Positions 10,751 to 20,593 are shown, counted from the first letter of the stretch. The stretch: 64,000 bases of DNA from Xanthostigma xanthostigma (GCA_963575645.1 OY754464.1:67926948-67990947), one strand, 5' to 3'. Numbers and translations are program-made. Notes: a model not told the origin generated them from the sequence alone.

Positions 10751-11530
10751 ACTAGCGGTCCCGCCCGGTTTGTGTCCAAATTTCATGATGATCGGGGTTA
10801 CCGTTCAAAAGATTTTGTCGATAAAAAGCAGTATTTATACTTTGTTTAAGTAATAAATTTCTTTTGAATCAATAATTACTGTAGGTAATTAATAAAATAT
10901 AATAAATATTTAATTGAAAACACTGTAGGATAATTATTTTTATATAGGTACCTATAGTTATAACATTTTTCAAATGAACTATTAATTAGATTTATTTAAT
11001 TTTAACTATACTTAGTCGTAAATAAAATTCAAATAAATTTAAATTAGAAGAAAGCAATGTGGAAAATAAAAAAAAAACATTCGTCCAACATGGGGCTCGA
11101 ACCCACGGCCCTGATATTAACAGTCGCATGCTTTACCGACTGACCTAGCCGGACTTGTGAATGTAGGACCTAATATTGATATAATATGTAGTTACGGCAT
11201 TTCACCTGAATAGAGGCTATTTTTGAGATACATTGTGCAACATTTTTCATTGATGCTCCGCTCCTATTGGTCGTAGCGTGATATACCTATATAGCTTATA
11301 GCCTTCCTCGATAAATGAGCTATCCAACAAAACAATTTTTTTTTTTTTTATTTAGAAAATAATATAAGAAAAGAAACAAATAAATATGCATAATTAAGGT
11401 TGAAATAAAAATAAAAATGTGTGCATCAACTACTGTGGTAAAACAATTTTATTTCAATTTGAACCAGTAGTTCCTGAGATTAGCGCGTTCAACCAAACAA
11501 ACAAACTCTTCAGCTTTATATATTAGTATA
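10751..11530 (-). mobile_element. CGGTCCCG retroposon with internal tRNA-like segment
   Basis: Reads ACTAGCGGTCCCGCCCGG at one end and AGCTTTATATATTAGTAT at the other, as in copies at 38991-39719, 46191-46790 and 53335-53672. Conserved interior: TTTCATGATGATCGG, TGCTCCGCTCCTATTGGTCG, CTTCCTCGATAAAT and TGAGATTAGCGCGTTCAA. The opposite orientation is the likely sense strand, because the tRNA-like part reads that way. This copy lacks the block between the CCCGG end and TGTGTCCAAAT. Class is SINE-like or a non-LTR tail. Confidence 0.75.
11082..11154 (-). repeat. tRNA-Lys-like pseudo-tRNA inside a retroposon
   Basis: On the minus strand it begins GTCCGGCTAGGTCAGTCGGT and ends GTGGGTTCGAGCCCCATG plus TTGGACG. 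That is a complete 73-base tRNA length with a fully pairable 7-bp acceptor stem and an intact T arm. The layout is closest to tRNA-Lys(CUU), but the anticodon position reads GUU and the D and anticodon stems are disrupted. Not a functional tRNA gene by appearance; related copies at 39391 and 46466. Confidence 0.7.
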
Positions 11531-11602
11531 TATACGTTACTTATAACAAAAAAAAAAAAAATATTTTTAAAGTTCTTGTCTGTCTGTCAGTTTGTTGCGG
11601 AT

Positions 11603-11817
11603 AATCTCCGAAACGACTGAATTGATTTTGACGTTAGGGTACTTTTATTTTATACTAATAGCGATAACAGTAGTGGAGCCTTCGGATATATATTATAAAT
11701 ATAAAATTAAAATAACCTAAATTACTCCTTACATCAACTATCTGCCAGTGAAAGTTCCGTCAAAATCGGTCCAGTCGTTTCGGAGATTTAATATATTTAT
11801 AGCCGAAGGCTCCACTA
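11603..11817. repeat. Imperfect fold-back with retroelement-tail arms
   Basis: AATCTCCGAAACGACTG at 11603 pairs with CAGTCGTTTCGGAGATT ending near 11788. A second exact 15-bp pair, TAGTGGAGCCTTCGG (11671-11685) and CCGAAGGCTCCACTA (11803-11817), interleaves with the first. The arms resemble the tail phrase found in insect non-LTR elements. Confidence 0.6.
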
Positions 11818-11914
11818 GGAAAAAGCGTCCATGGGCGCATAGCCTAAAGTCCCATAGATTTTTATAGCTACAGATATCTTTAGCGAGATTTTAGATATGT
11901 TGATATCAATTGAA

Positions 11915-11990
11915 TTCTCAAATATGTTCCATGTTCAACTTATTTGAGAAATAAAAGCACAAATATTCCATGTTCAACTTTTGTGCTTTT
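11915..11990. other. Twin hairpins with one shared loop and different stems
   Basis: First hairpin: stem TTCTCAAATA/TATTTGAGAA (11915-11924, 11941-11950), loop TGTTCCATGTTCAACT. Second hairpin: stem AAAAGCACAAA/TTTGTGCTTTT (11953-11963, 11980-11990), loop TATTCCATGTTCAACT. Both stems are perfect, the 16-base loops differ by one base, and the stems are unrelated. Function unknown. Confidence 0.85.
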
Positions 11991-12049
11991 TTTTAGAAAT
12001 AGAAAAATAATCGAAAATTAGGCAATGTTGGAAGTATCACCCTGTATTT

Positions 12050-12240
12050 TTAAAGTATTTTTGTGCTGTGTTTTTTAAATCAAATTTTAGTGTAGATTTG
12101 GATTTTAAAGTGTTTTTGCACTGTATTTTTATATTGTATTTTTAAATCAAATTTTATTGTAGATTAGTATTTTAAAGTGTTTTTTGGTACTGTATTTTTA
12201 AAGTATTTTGGTAGTTGGTACTATATTTTTAAAGTACCTA
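12050..12240. repeat. Degenerate tandem repeat
   Basis: About three diverged units containing AAATCAAATTTTA, GTAGATT, TTTTAAAGTGTTTTT and ACTGTATTTTT recur with a spacing near 75 bases. Later units are shorter. Old minisatellite-like array inside the surrounding repeat. Confidence 0.55.
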
Positions 12241-12315
12241 TTTATGTATTTTGAGACATTTTGTATCTTGTTGACTTATTGTATCTTGTTTCTGCAGGGC
12301 TACACAATAAATTAA

Positions 12316-12334
12316 TATCTATCTATCTATCTAA
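12316..12334. repeat. ATCT microsatellite
   Basis: Four to five copies of ATCT in a row (TATCTATCTATCTATCT). Confidence 0.85.
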
Positions 12335-12594
12335 TGTCATATTCGGATTCAACACACTCGAAAACATATTTCTAGAGCTTAGGATTTTTTAAGATTGTGA
12401 ACTCATTAGATATCTTTATATTTAAAATCTCGCTAAACATATCTGTATAGCTAAAAATCTATTGGTTTTAGGGCTATGCGCCCATGGACCCTTTTTCTTA
12501 GTGACCTTTAAACTATAAATTAAAACCATTTTCGATCAATTTAATCGAGAACCAAATCCCATAAGGTTTGCGCGGGATCCTTTAACAATTTACT

Positions 12595-12936
12595 AATAAT
12601 TAATGCTGACGAATCCAGCGAATATTTATTAATGACCCTGAGGCAGGCGTTTTTTTTTTGTTTTTATTTAACTGTATGCAATAAAATATGTTGCTTTGAG
12701 GTGGAGTATAACGAAGACAAACTGGTTGTAATTTAAATTTTAAATGTAATCCATTGTATGAGAAAATTGGCTCAGATTTAATGTCGAGAAAAGACTGCAT
12801 TGACAACATCAACAACAACAACAGTGATTCGCGCATATGAATAAAAATAAAACACACTATTGCTGTTGTTGAAGCCGTCTGAGATGTTGTCTGTTAGATC
12901 TGTTAGCGCCTACACGGCATTTGGTCAGTGCCATAG
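12595..12936. other. Unassigned stretch
   Basis: No element ends or RNA gene seen. An 85-codon minus-strand frame (12600-12857) has no known motif and is T/A-run rich, so I treat it as chance. Confidence 0.45.
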
Positions 12937-13215
12937 GTACTGATCATCGCACTTCATCGAATAAGCTAACCGGGGGCTGTCAAATGTTCTATCTTGAAAG
13001 ATCAATTCTTGCTGCTCTTATTACCATTCCAACCCACAAGTTGGAATGGTAATGAGATGACTAATGATATCTTTTCTTTTTGAGGTCGTACTGATCATCG
13101 CACTTCATCGAATAAGCTAGCCGGGGGCTGTCAAATGTTCTGTCTCGAACGATCAATTCTTGCTGCTCTTAAAACCGTTCCAACCCACAAGTTGGAATGG
13201 TAATGATGTCTTTTC
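12937..13215 (+). repeat. Tandem duplication of about 151 bp containing a palindromic element head
   Basis: GTACTGATCATCGCACTTC at 12937 recurs at 13088, with about 90 percent identity by eye. Each copy includes AGCCGGGGGCTGTCAAATG or AACCGGGGGCTG and ends with CCATTCCAACCCACAAG or its CCGTTCC variant, followed by TTGGAATGG. The second copy runs directly into the body of the ACCATTCCAAC-family element. Confidence 0.8.
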
Positions 13216-13905
13216 GTTTTTAGTTCTCCTGAATCCAAAAAACATATTTTTGGAAAAACTCTGTGGGTGCGTTAGTCTATTTGCTTGTGAGCACGATACA
13301 GGTCAAACGGATGAGCGTATTGAAACCAAATTTTTTGAGGATGTTTGGTATGTAAATATGAAGAGCCCTATCGGTTTTGGGGAAAATCGGCACATGCGCA
13401 GAATAGATATATGCTATCACGGTTTTTTCTAATATAATAATGATATAATTTTCATAACGGCTTATATTATTCTATTTACTTTTTCAAAAAGTTTTGTTAA
13501 AGTTTTTTTTTCTAAACTTTATAATTTCGAATGTATTTTGAACATTAAAAAATCAGCTGTTCTTTTGTTTTGTACATATGTCAGAAATAAACTAGTTAAG
13601 CATGCTTTGATTAATTTTTACATGACGTGGAACTATAGAGATATTAGACTAGAGTACGCGAGTGAGCCGTGAAAGTGTCTGCAATTCAGACAGAGAACAG
13701 TTCCTTATCTCTATGGTAACTAATGATACAAAACAATGCTGATTTGAATAAACAAATATCTGGTTTTCTGGGTTTTCTCTCTCAATTGAGGACATTTTCA
13801 CTTCTGGCAAGCATATACGAACTAGAGTACTCTAGTTACTTATATCTCTATGCGTAGAACATATTATTATGTAGGTAACCATGGCAACGAATAGCAAATA
13901 TCATA
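13171..13905 (+). mobile_element. ACCATTCCAAC-family element interrupted by a MITE
   Basis: Shares CAAAAAACATATTTTTGGA, AAACGGATGAGCG, AATATGAAGAGCCC and CATGCTTTGATTAATTTTT with the copies at 6705 and 37651. The body is broken at 13633 by a hAT-like MITE and resumes at 13861 with ATATTATTATGTAGGTAACC. The 3' tip with GTTGGAATGG is missing. The 90-codon frame (13160-13432) is not protein-like. Confidence 0.75.
13634..13852. mobile_element. hAT-like MITE, 219 bp
   Basis: Inverted ends TATAGAGATATTAGACTAG and CTAGTTACTTATATCTCTATG, sharing ACTAGAGTAC-type inner sequence. Flanked by CGTGGAAC (13626-13633) and CGTAGAAC (13853-13860), an 8-bp duplication with one mismatch. The uninterrupted host copy at 38131 (GACGTGGAACATACTATG) confirms the insertion point. 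An 8-bp duplication suggests hAT. Confidence 0.88.
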
Positions 13906-14119
13906 TTGCAGTTCGGTTGCCGGCTGACCGGAATTATACTAATTTAGTCCATAATACACGCCATGAATTTTCTTTTAGTTATTCGTTTGGCGGTTGGGTT
14001 TCAAGTTTATTAAAAAACGTAAGACGTAGATTATATGCAGTTAGAAAAACTACATACCGGAAGTTTTTAAAGCAATAAAAAAAAATTATCGCGTTGTTCG
14101 TGGTGCTGATTGCATTCTC

Positions 14120-14265
14120 TGCAGCCCTGTTTTTAAAATAAATTAAATTAAGTATGATTTCTTGAGAAAACTAAATCTGGACATTTGCCAAATCGTTCTT
14201 TTTTCGTTTCGTTTGTTATATATAAAATTTTATTATCAATCTGGATTTAAAAACAGACCGCTGCA
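14120..14265. mobile_element. Small inverted-repeat element, 146 bp
   Basis: TGCAGCCCTGTTTTTAAA at the left pairs with TTTAAAAACAGACCGCTGCA at the right, allowing a two-base bulge. The interior is T-rich with no frame. No target duplication identified. Confidence 0.55.
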
Positions 14266-15800
14266 TGGTAATGTGACGTCATGCGACTGAGGCATGTTTT
14301 AATGAAATCCACTTGTTATAATTATCTATCTGTGGACACAAAACAGATTGGCTTACGTCGAAATTTTAGTGGATTTTGTGCCTTTTTATAGAATTTTCTC
14401 TATCTGTATTTTTAGTTCAGGCATTTTAGATTTCAGAAGCGTTAGAAATACGGTACTAAGAAGTTCCCACCTATATCGTTGTCGAATCTTCCCTTTTTGG
14501 GTGAAAATTTACCTCTGGGGCGCACCCGTTTTGAGTTTCCCTCATTTATCTTCTAAACCATCTCTCGGGCAAAAAAATTACACACTACAATAATTGTAGA
14601 GCAGAATTTATAAAGTACATGTATTACAATTTTTCTTTAATGTTCTTCACTGCCTTTTTGAGCCCGAAATTCGCGTGATAATTGGTTGTTCTGGAAACCA
14701 ATGGCTAAAACGTAAAGTTCTTTTCAACAGTAGGTACTTTAAATATTTTCTTCTATAAAGTCTAAATCGCCTGAACGTTTAAGAATGTTAAGAATACGAC
14801 GCTTGATGCGTCTATGATTAGTGCAGTGTTGCAAATATTTGAATTTTTCCCCCTATGAGTGATCTCACAAGCCTCACGTGAGATTTACCCTATAATTTGT
14901 TAATAAAAAATTAATGTATTTGGTATTTCATTATTCGTTTCTATAGTAGTGAGATTTGGTTAATTTAGCCGAACCCCTCTCACCATTTTGAGTTCACGTA
15001 ATTAATGGACGTCTCCTTATGGTGAACCGATGGTAAGCGAATGAGTTTTCCTTCAACTTGTTCACTACGCTCTTGTATTACAAATTACAATACTATGAGA
15101 CATAATATATGACCGATACGATAGTGGGAATACGTTATGCGGGATAATACATATATTATCAGTCCATTTTTATTATCAAAATTATTGTATAAGCCACTTT
15201 GCCACGTACTACTAAAGATATTATTGTCTGAAGTCTATTTTTGAGCACCAAATGAATTGTTAATTCTGCCGTACAGTTGTTAATAAACATGTAGCAACGG
15301 ACATCGGCGTTGGCTTCGTTAACAATATTGAGTGCTCATTGATGTCAAAATTAATCTGAATGTTAGGAATTAGAATTGATATGTTATTATTATCCTGTCT
15401 TTAAGGCTTGCTATATAAAAAAAACGTTTAATATATAAATATTGAACATTGATGGGCGTCAGATTTATATTAACACAATCGAATCTAGATTTTGAACCCT
15501 GAAGTTAAAAAGATGAACTTTATTTTGAACTATTATTTAATTTAAAATTTGTGAACTAACCCTACATTAACGATAGATTTTTTGTAATCTATAGCCGTGT
15601 TTGGATTGATAATAATAAAATATTTTTGGACAAAAGTAAATTTGACTAACTTGAGTCATGTTGTTCAGTTTGTACGGGTTTTCTGTAAATTTTATTGGAT
15701 CCATTCCACTGAAATCAGCTACTGTTCCAGTGTGAAGAACTGTAAAAGTTAAAATTAAACATTAACAATTGACTTTTTATATGGAATAATATAATAATAA
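14266..15800. other. Unassigned stretch
   Basis: About 1.5 kb of AT-rich DNA. An 81-codon frame (14348-14593) has no domain I recognise. No long inverted repeat, RNA gene or element tip seen. Confidence 0.45.
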
Positions 15801-15804
15801 TCTA

Positions 15805-15955
15805 TATATATGTCACCGGGATATTGTCAAATCCGTGATATTATAATTTCACTTAGTGAAATTATAATATCACGACTCTTTGTCAATCGTGATATTGTAA
15901 TTTCACTAGTGAAATTACAATTTCACGGATTTGACAATATCCCGGTGACATATAT
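15805..15955. mobile_element. Nested palindrome with three stems
   Basis: The outer arms ATATATGTCACCGGGATATT and AATATCCCGGTGACATATAT pair. Inside are two separate hairpins: 15834-15874, a perfect 19-bp stem CGTGATATTATAATTTCAC with a 3-base loop, and 15888-15927, a nearly perfect stem CGTGATATTGTAATTTCAC with a 2-base loop. The whole could fold as a three-way junction. The two inner hairpins are closely related in sequence. Confidence 0.85.
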
Positions 15956-15956
15956 A

Positions 15957-16025
15957 AAACATAAAATTTGTCCGCTCGACAAAAATTTTTGAACGGTAAG
16001 TCCGATCATCATGAAATTTGCACTC
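15957..16025 (+). repeat. CGGTCCCG retroposon fragment
   Basis: AAAATTTGTCCGCTCGACAA, then GAACGGTAAGTCCGATCATC and ATGAAATTTG, matching the sense-strand interior of the retroposon at 22492-22750. It starts directly at the edge of the nested palindrome, which probably inserted into it. Confidence 0.65.
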
Positions 16026-16447
16026 CAGATTTGAGTTGGTTATCAGTTACTCCATAGTGCTGTCAGTGAACATTCATTTCTCTCTTAAATATAACACTTG
16101 CAAACATTTTTTTCTACTGCATGCGAGATCCTTCAGACAATCTAAGTGTTCTTAACTCGTAGAATGTTGTTTTCCCAGGAGATATACAAATAGAATACAG
16201 AGAATGTGTGAATTTTCTCCCATATACAAGTCATAAATTGAAGAATGTTTTAATATATTTTTTTTATTTTTGTGAATTGAAGATACCTACTTGATCGAAA
16301 TAAAATAACAGATGATAATATGCTACATCTCAAGAAACATAATAGTAGATCTGCTAACATTTAAGAAGATACAAAGATTAATAAAGTACATGAAAAATTT
16401 AATATAATGGGAAATTAAATTAAAAAGTAGATAATGATTGTTAACAA
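16026..16447. other. Unassigned stretch
   Basis: AT-rich, with no repeat ends, frames or RNA genes that I can support. Confidence 0.5.
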
Positions 16448-16590
16448 AATAATTCAATTATAGTAAAAAAGCGTGGGGTGCTTGATATTAAATGGTGCAA
16501 TTATTTCATTGGTAGTATGTGTAAAATTTAGAGTTATAATGAAAATATAGTAATTGGGACCCCACGCTTTTTTACTATAATTGAATTATT
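16448..16590. mobile_element. MITE with 32-bp perfect inverted ends
   Basis: AATAATTCAATTATAGTAAA runs on to AAAGCGTGGGGT, and the right end is its exact reverse complement. The whole is 143 bases. The interior is AT-rich and non-coding. Such AAGCGTGGGG-ended elements look like a MITE; the superfamily is unclear because no target duplication stands out. Confidence 0.85.
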
Positions 16591-17512
16591 TAGTTAAGAA
16601 TTAGTTTCTTCTGTTTAGTTCGATTTGCTATTTAAGTGTGTTTTTTTTAGTTTTTTTAAACTATAATTTATTTTATTAGTTGTTATAGTCTCAAAACGAC
16701 ATCAAAAGTAATTTTTCTTAAATTTAAATTTATTTTTAAGAAATAATTGTTTTGTCATCGGCCCTAGACACGTGTGCAAATTTTCAAGTTAATCAGACTT
16801 CTTGAAATTGGTGAAAATTACGCTGAAAGATCCTTTTACGTACATACATACAAGTCAAGCTAATATAAGCGAGTTAAAAAAAATCCGAATCGATTGTATT
16901 ATGCCAACGTATAGTTGTGTACCATACCGGCAACTATTAATATAATATACTCTCAAAGCAACTGTTTCTAAAATTGTGTTTGAAATTTTTATTATTTCAT
17001 CACACGTTAAAGCAATATGACAATTATTATTGTCAATTAAAGCGCTGTTTGTACGGAATGAAATGAACACACGGAGCATTGCACAGAGCAAACTGGAATA
17101 TACCGCTCCGTGTCCACTTATTTAGTAATTGCAGTTTCACTTAGTTATGAATGATTCCCAAATGAACATTCAAATAGGGATAAACTTTCACAATTTAAAC
17201 ATAACCTTTATTCATGTATTATACTTCCATCTAGTGCAGTCAAATAAGTTAAAATAGTTGGCAAAACCAAAAGTGCACATCCCGCAAGCTTTCCACTGTA
17301 TGATAAAAAAATAACAATTAAAAAATATTTTTAATAAATTTAAAAAGATTTAAAAATTTAAAGAAATAAATAATTAAAAATTGAAAAAATATTTTTTTTA
17401 AGTTTGCAAAAATAAAAAAAATTAAGAACTATACATAATATAATATATAATTAATATCAAGTGGAATAAAATAAAACAAAATAAAAAGAAAAAAAAAGAA
17501 AAATTCAATTAT
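16591..17512. other. Unassigned stretch
   Basis: Very AT-rich, including A/T-only runs at 17290-17460. A 78-codon minus-strand frame (16855-17091) has no motif I recognise. Confidence 0.45.
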
Positions 17513-17583
17513 TTCGTAAGGAATCGAACCCAGGACCTTCCTTTGGGGATCCAACGGCATAACCATTACGCCACTAAGCCTAC
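17513..17583 (-). repeat. tRNA-derived SINE head
   Basis: On the minus strand TGGCGTAATGG fits the polymerase III A box, and GGTTCGATTCC matches the B-box consensus exactly 32 bases further on. A T-rich tail follows at 17460-17510. No intact cloverleaf: the acceptor and T stems do not pair fully. A short frame through this segment is an artefact of the tRNA sequence. Confidence 0.7.
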
Positions 17584-17831
17584 TAAGTGTAGTGGTGTTA
17601 TCACGGTATAGAAGTGTAGCACTTGTTTTATGGATTACACTATATTTACACAGCAATTATTATATTGTTTTTTTAAACTATTAGCTGTCAAAAATAATAA
17701 AATAAAACTGTTTATAAAAATTAAACTGAACACATTTTAGTGAATTTAAATAGGGTTCTGGTCTGATAGTAAACAAAGTGAATAAAATATAACCCAAGGC
17801 AATCCGACCAAAATTGCGATCTGTAGAGTCG

Positions 17832-17860
17832 TGACGTACGTACGTACGTACATACGTACA
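17832..17860. repeat. ACGT/TACG microsatellite
   Basis: Run of GTAC/TACG units (ACGTACGTACGTACGTACAT) at 17834-17858, self-complementary along its length. Confidence 0.8.
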
Positions 17861-18068
17861 GACCAACCGACAACTGCTGTTTGTGATTTTCAATTACAAT
17901 TTTAATAGTATTTATGAACTCGAATTGATTTAAAAATGGTTCTGTTTTATAGATTAGAATCTTCTCTTTTCAAAAAGCTTCAATTTGAATGGATTTCGTG
18001 TGAAATTAACTTAGATATAACTTCTTATATGAACGAAAGTCAGCTCTGACGCACAAAGCGATAATAAA

Positions 18069-18097
18069 GCACATACCGCTAGTTTAGCGGTATGTGC
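18069..18097. repeat. Short perfect hairpin
   Basis: GCACATACCGCTA and TAGCGGTATGTGC form a 13-bp stem around a 3-base loop. Sits just outside the fold-back element at 18113. Confidence 0.8.
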
Positions 18098-18112
18098 AAA
18101 AGGGGACAACCT

Positions 18113-18890
18113 TAGAATGAAACGGAATAAGCTGAATATTTGTATAAACCTTTAATTTGGCATTCTAAATGTTGTCTCAAAAGTCTCATAAGGTCACGTG
18201 TGAACGTCCTTTAATATTCAAGCTCAAAGGTCGCGAAAATCATGTTTTTGCAAATACCTCGCTTCCTTTGCCTCAAATCGTATTTTAATTTATTATAAAA
18301 GTTGTAGAGTATAAAATTCTCTACAAATTTTGTCTTGGACAATTTTTTATACGTTTAACCGTTTTAAAATATTTTTTTAATTTCTCTCCTACTTAAAATA
18401 CAATTATTTTCAATAAGAATATTATTTAAATATATATATTAAAAATAATTCACTTAATTACTTCATTATTTATATGATAAAGGCAAGTAATATTAAATGG
18501 ATATTTGATTTATTTATATATATATTTATAAATATAATGTATTAAATAGTTAATTAACTAATAGCACTTAACGAATAGTTACCGTACTATGGACTGGGAT
18601 TCGAGATTGACCTTTCGCTATGGCATGTATGGCTGAACGCTCTATCTCAAAAACGGTTAAACGTATAAAAAAATGTTTATGACAAAATTTGTAGAGAATT
18701 TTGTACTCTACAACTTTTATTATAAATACAAATACGATTTGAGGCAAAGAAAGCGAGATATTTGCAAAAAAGTGATTTTCTCGACCTTTGACCTTGAATA
18801 TCACACGTGATCTTATGAGACTTTTGAGACAACATTTAGAATGCCGGAATAAAGGTTTGTACAAATATTCAGCTTATTCCGTTTCATTCC
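18113..18890. mobile_element. Fold-back element, about 780 bp
   Basis: Left arm 18113-18366 begins TTAGAATGAAACGGAATAAG and pairs with the right arm 18650-18890, ending CTTATTCCGTTTCATTCC. Shared interior marks are TCATAAGGTCACGTGTGA, AAATCGTATTT and GTTTAACCGTTTT with its complement. The loop is almost pure A/T. The 98-codon minus-strand frame (18568-18864) is a by-product of the arm. Confidence 0.8.
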
Positions 18891-18950
18891 GAGGTGAAAC
18901 CCTAAGGTAACTGGACTAATGTCAATTTCAAGCTCAAAACTCCAATTTAC

Positions 18951-19216
18951 TCTACCATACCAAAACAAGTTTTACTTTAAAAAAATTGGTTGTCTGTAAA
19001 GTCGGTTTACGGACGATAGTTTTACGTGATAACGTATTCCGTAATACATAACCTAAATTTTAGTAGCTGTCAAACTTGGGCCGAAGCATACTTCGCTCTC
19101 GCTTGCACGCACAGGGTCAGGCGGAACGTTAGGAACGTTACACTTTTTCGTGCGTGCAGCTGGTGTTTTATCAATTTATAAGACGTTATCACGTCAAAAA
19201 TTGTTTTTGTATGGTA
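18951..19216. repeat. Inverted flanks around a family A copy
   Basis: CTACCATACCAAAACAAG on the left and TTGTTTTTGTATGGTAG on the right are inverted copies that sit immediately outside the family A copy at 18986-19195. Either they are the outer tips of a longer form of family A, or family A inserted between the arms of an older palindrome. The other copies do not show these flanks. Confidence 0.6.
18986..19195 (+). mobile_element. Family A copy, 210 bp
   Basis: Starts TTGGTTGTCTGTAAAGTCGG and ends AAGACGTTATCACGTC. Subterminal inverted segments TTTTACGTGATAACGT and GACGTTATCACGTC pair within the element. Contains CACAGGGTCAGGCGGAACG and ACACTTTTTCGTGCGTGCAG, shared with the copies at 20241 and 55987. 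Flanked by A-runs on both sides. Confidence 0.8.
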
Positions 19217-20084
19217 GATAAATTAATTACAGTTAATTTCTTGATATGTGAGTACCAACTGCACACATTGTGTGTGTCTACATATTATTAATGCTCTAAT
19301 CAAAACTTAGAAATTTGAGCGACGGTTAGTTGGCAGCAGGTACTTATATAATATGCAGTTGGCAAATTGTTCGCTTTTCGCGTATCTGTCTGGCGCATGT
19401 CTGTGCCGCAGTAATCTTCAAAGTTACGCTAATGTTCCCATATCACTCATCTTCGCAACCTTAAACTCGATATGCAATTATGTATCCACCTGTCATGTAG
19501 GCCACCGTCAGCACACGCGTTCAAATCAAAATACGTTTTCTAATTAATGCTGTCATCTGCTGCAATTACTCTTAAATCATGCATGTTTAATTTGAATAAA
19601 TATACAACATGTAAGAATTCTCGGTTAGCTCTAGATTCTAGCGCCTAAAAGTGGCAAGAACGTCATTACCAGACAACAAGAACAAAAAATCAGTAAGACT
19701 ATTTGCCTACTATCAATATATTGTCGTTGGTTCTGTACTAGCTCTTATGTGCATAATTGGCAGATTTTTCGTTTTTTAAATGAAAAGATTCAAGAAACGG
19801 AGCTCTATACACTAGTAATACATCCAAATTAATTTTATAGTAACCAACAGGGGGAAGTAACTCTTATGTGAAAAGTTGTATCAAATAATTCCTCCCATGT
19901 GCCAATAAATCCGAAATTAACGTTAAATATTTTTTAAGAAAATACTTCATCTTAACTAAACACGTATAGTGAAGATAAGTATGAATTAGTAATATACCTC
20001 TGAAACTGCTAGTTCTTACCATCCATTGCTGAAATAACCACTTTTTGGCTTTTTTTGCACATAAGAGGTATTACAGAACTAACG
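19217..20084. other. Unassigned stretch
   Basis: Mixed composition, no element ends recognised. Short frames (up to 64 codons) lack motifs. Confidence 0.45.
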
Positions 20085-20240
20085 ACGATTTGTAAAACGA
20101 AGTCCCACCGCCGCGTCTGTCTATCTGTACGAGATAAATTCGAAAACTACCGAAAGGATTGTCATGCGACTTTCACTAATAGAAAGAGCGATAAACGAGG
20201 ACGGTTTCTGTATTTAATTTGTAAATATTTTGTACAAAAA
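20085..20240 (+). repeat. Retroelement-like tail, cut by family A
   Basis: Reads CCGCGTCTGTCTATCTGTAC, then AAAACTACCGAAAGGATTGTC and CTTTCACTAATAGA with GATAAACGAGGA. This order is typical of a dispersed insect non-LTR or SINE tail, by recollection rather than by a second copy here. Family A at 20241 is inserted at its A-run. Confidence 0.55.
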
Positions 20241-20431
20241 TTGGTTGTCTGTAAAGTCGGTTTACGGACGATAGTTTTACGTGATAACGTATTCCGCTCG
20301 AATATCATATTTAATAATCACGCACAGGGTCAGGCGGAACGTTAGGAACGTTACACTTTTTCGTGCATGCAGCCGGTGTTTCATCTTTTTATATTGACGT
20401 GATTCATCAATTTATAAGACGTTATCACGTC
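20241..20431 (+). mobile_element. Family A copy, 191 bp
   Basis: Same ends as the 18986 copy, TTGGTTGTCTG and GACGTTATCACGTC. Flanked by five As on each side (TACAAAAA and CAAAAATG). Interior shares CACGCACAGGGTCAGGCGGA. Shortest copy in the window. Confidence 0.8.
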
Positions 20432-20593
20432 AAAAATGACGATGTTTTGTAAAACTGAACGTAACATGTAACGACATCAGATAGAATTTGCTCAAAGCTA
20501 TTAGTTCAGACATTTATGTGCTGTAGTTATACTAGCAACATCAGTGAAATACATTTTGCAGAATTTACCGATAACACAAAATATACCGATCTA

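Larger units (their letters stand above)
11812..12590. repeat. Element with inverted GTCCATGGGCGCATAG arms
   Basis: The left arm from CACTAGGAAAAAGCGTCCATG pairs with the right arm ending near 12504 over about 85 bases, including TCCATGGGCGCATAGCC and TTTAGCGAGATTTTA. The right side continues past the arm through TTCGATCAATTTAATCGAGA to about 12590, and the same run recurs at 63150-63660. The left side was probably truncated by its neighbour. Interior holds twin hairpins and a degenerate tandem array. Confidence 0.7.

Noticed and set aside
18568-18864. 98-codon minus-strand frame
   Set aside because: It lies along one arm of a fold-back element; the other arm is broken in all frames.
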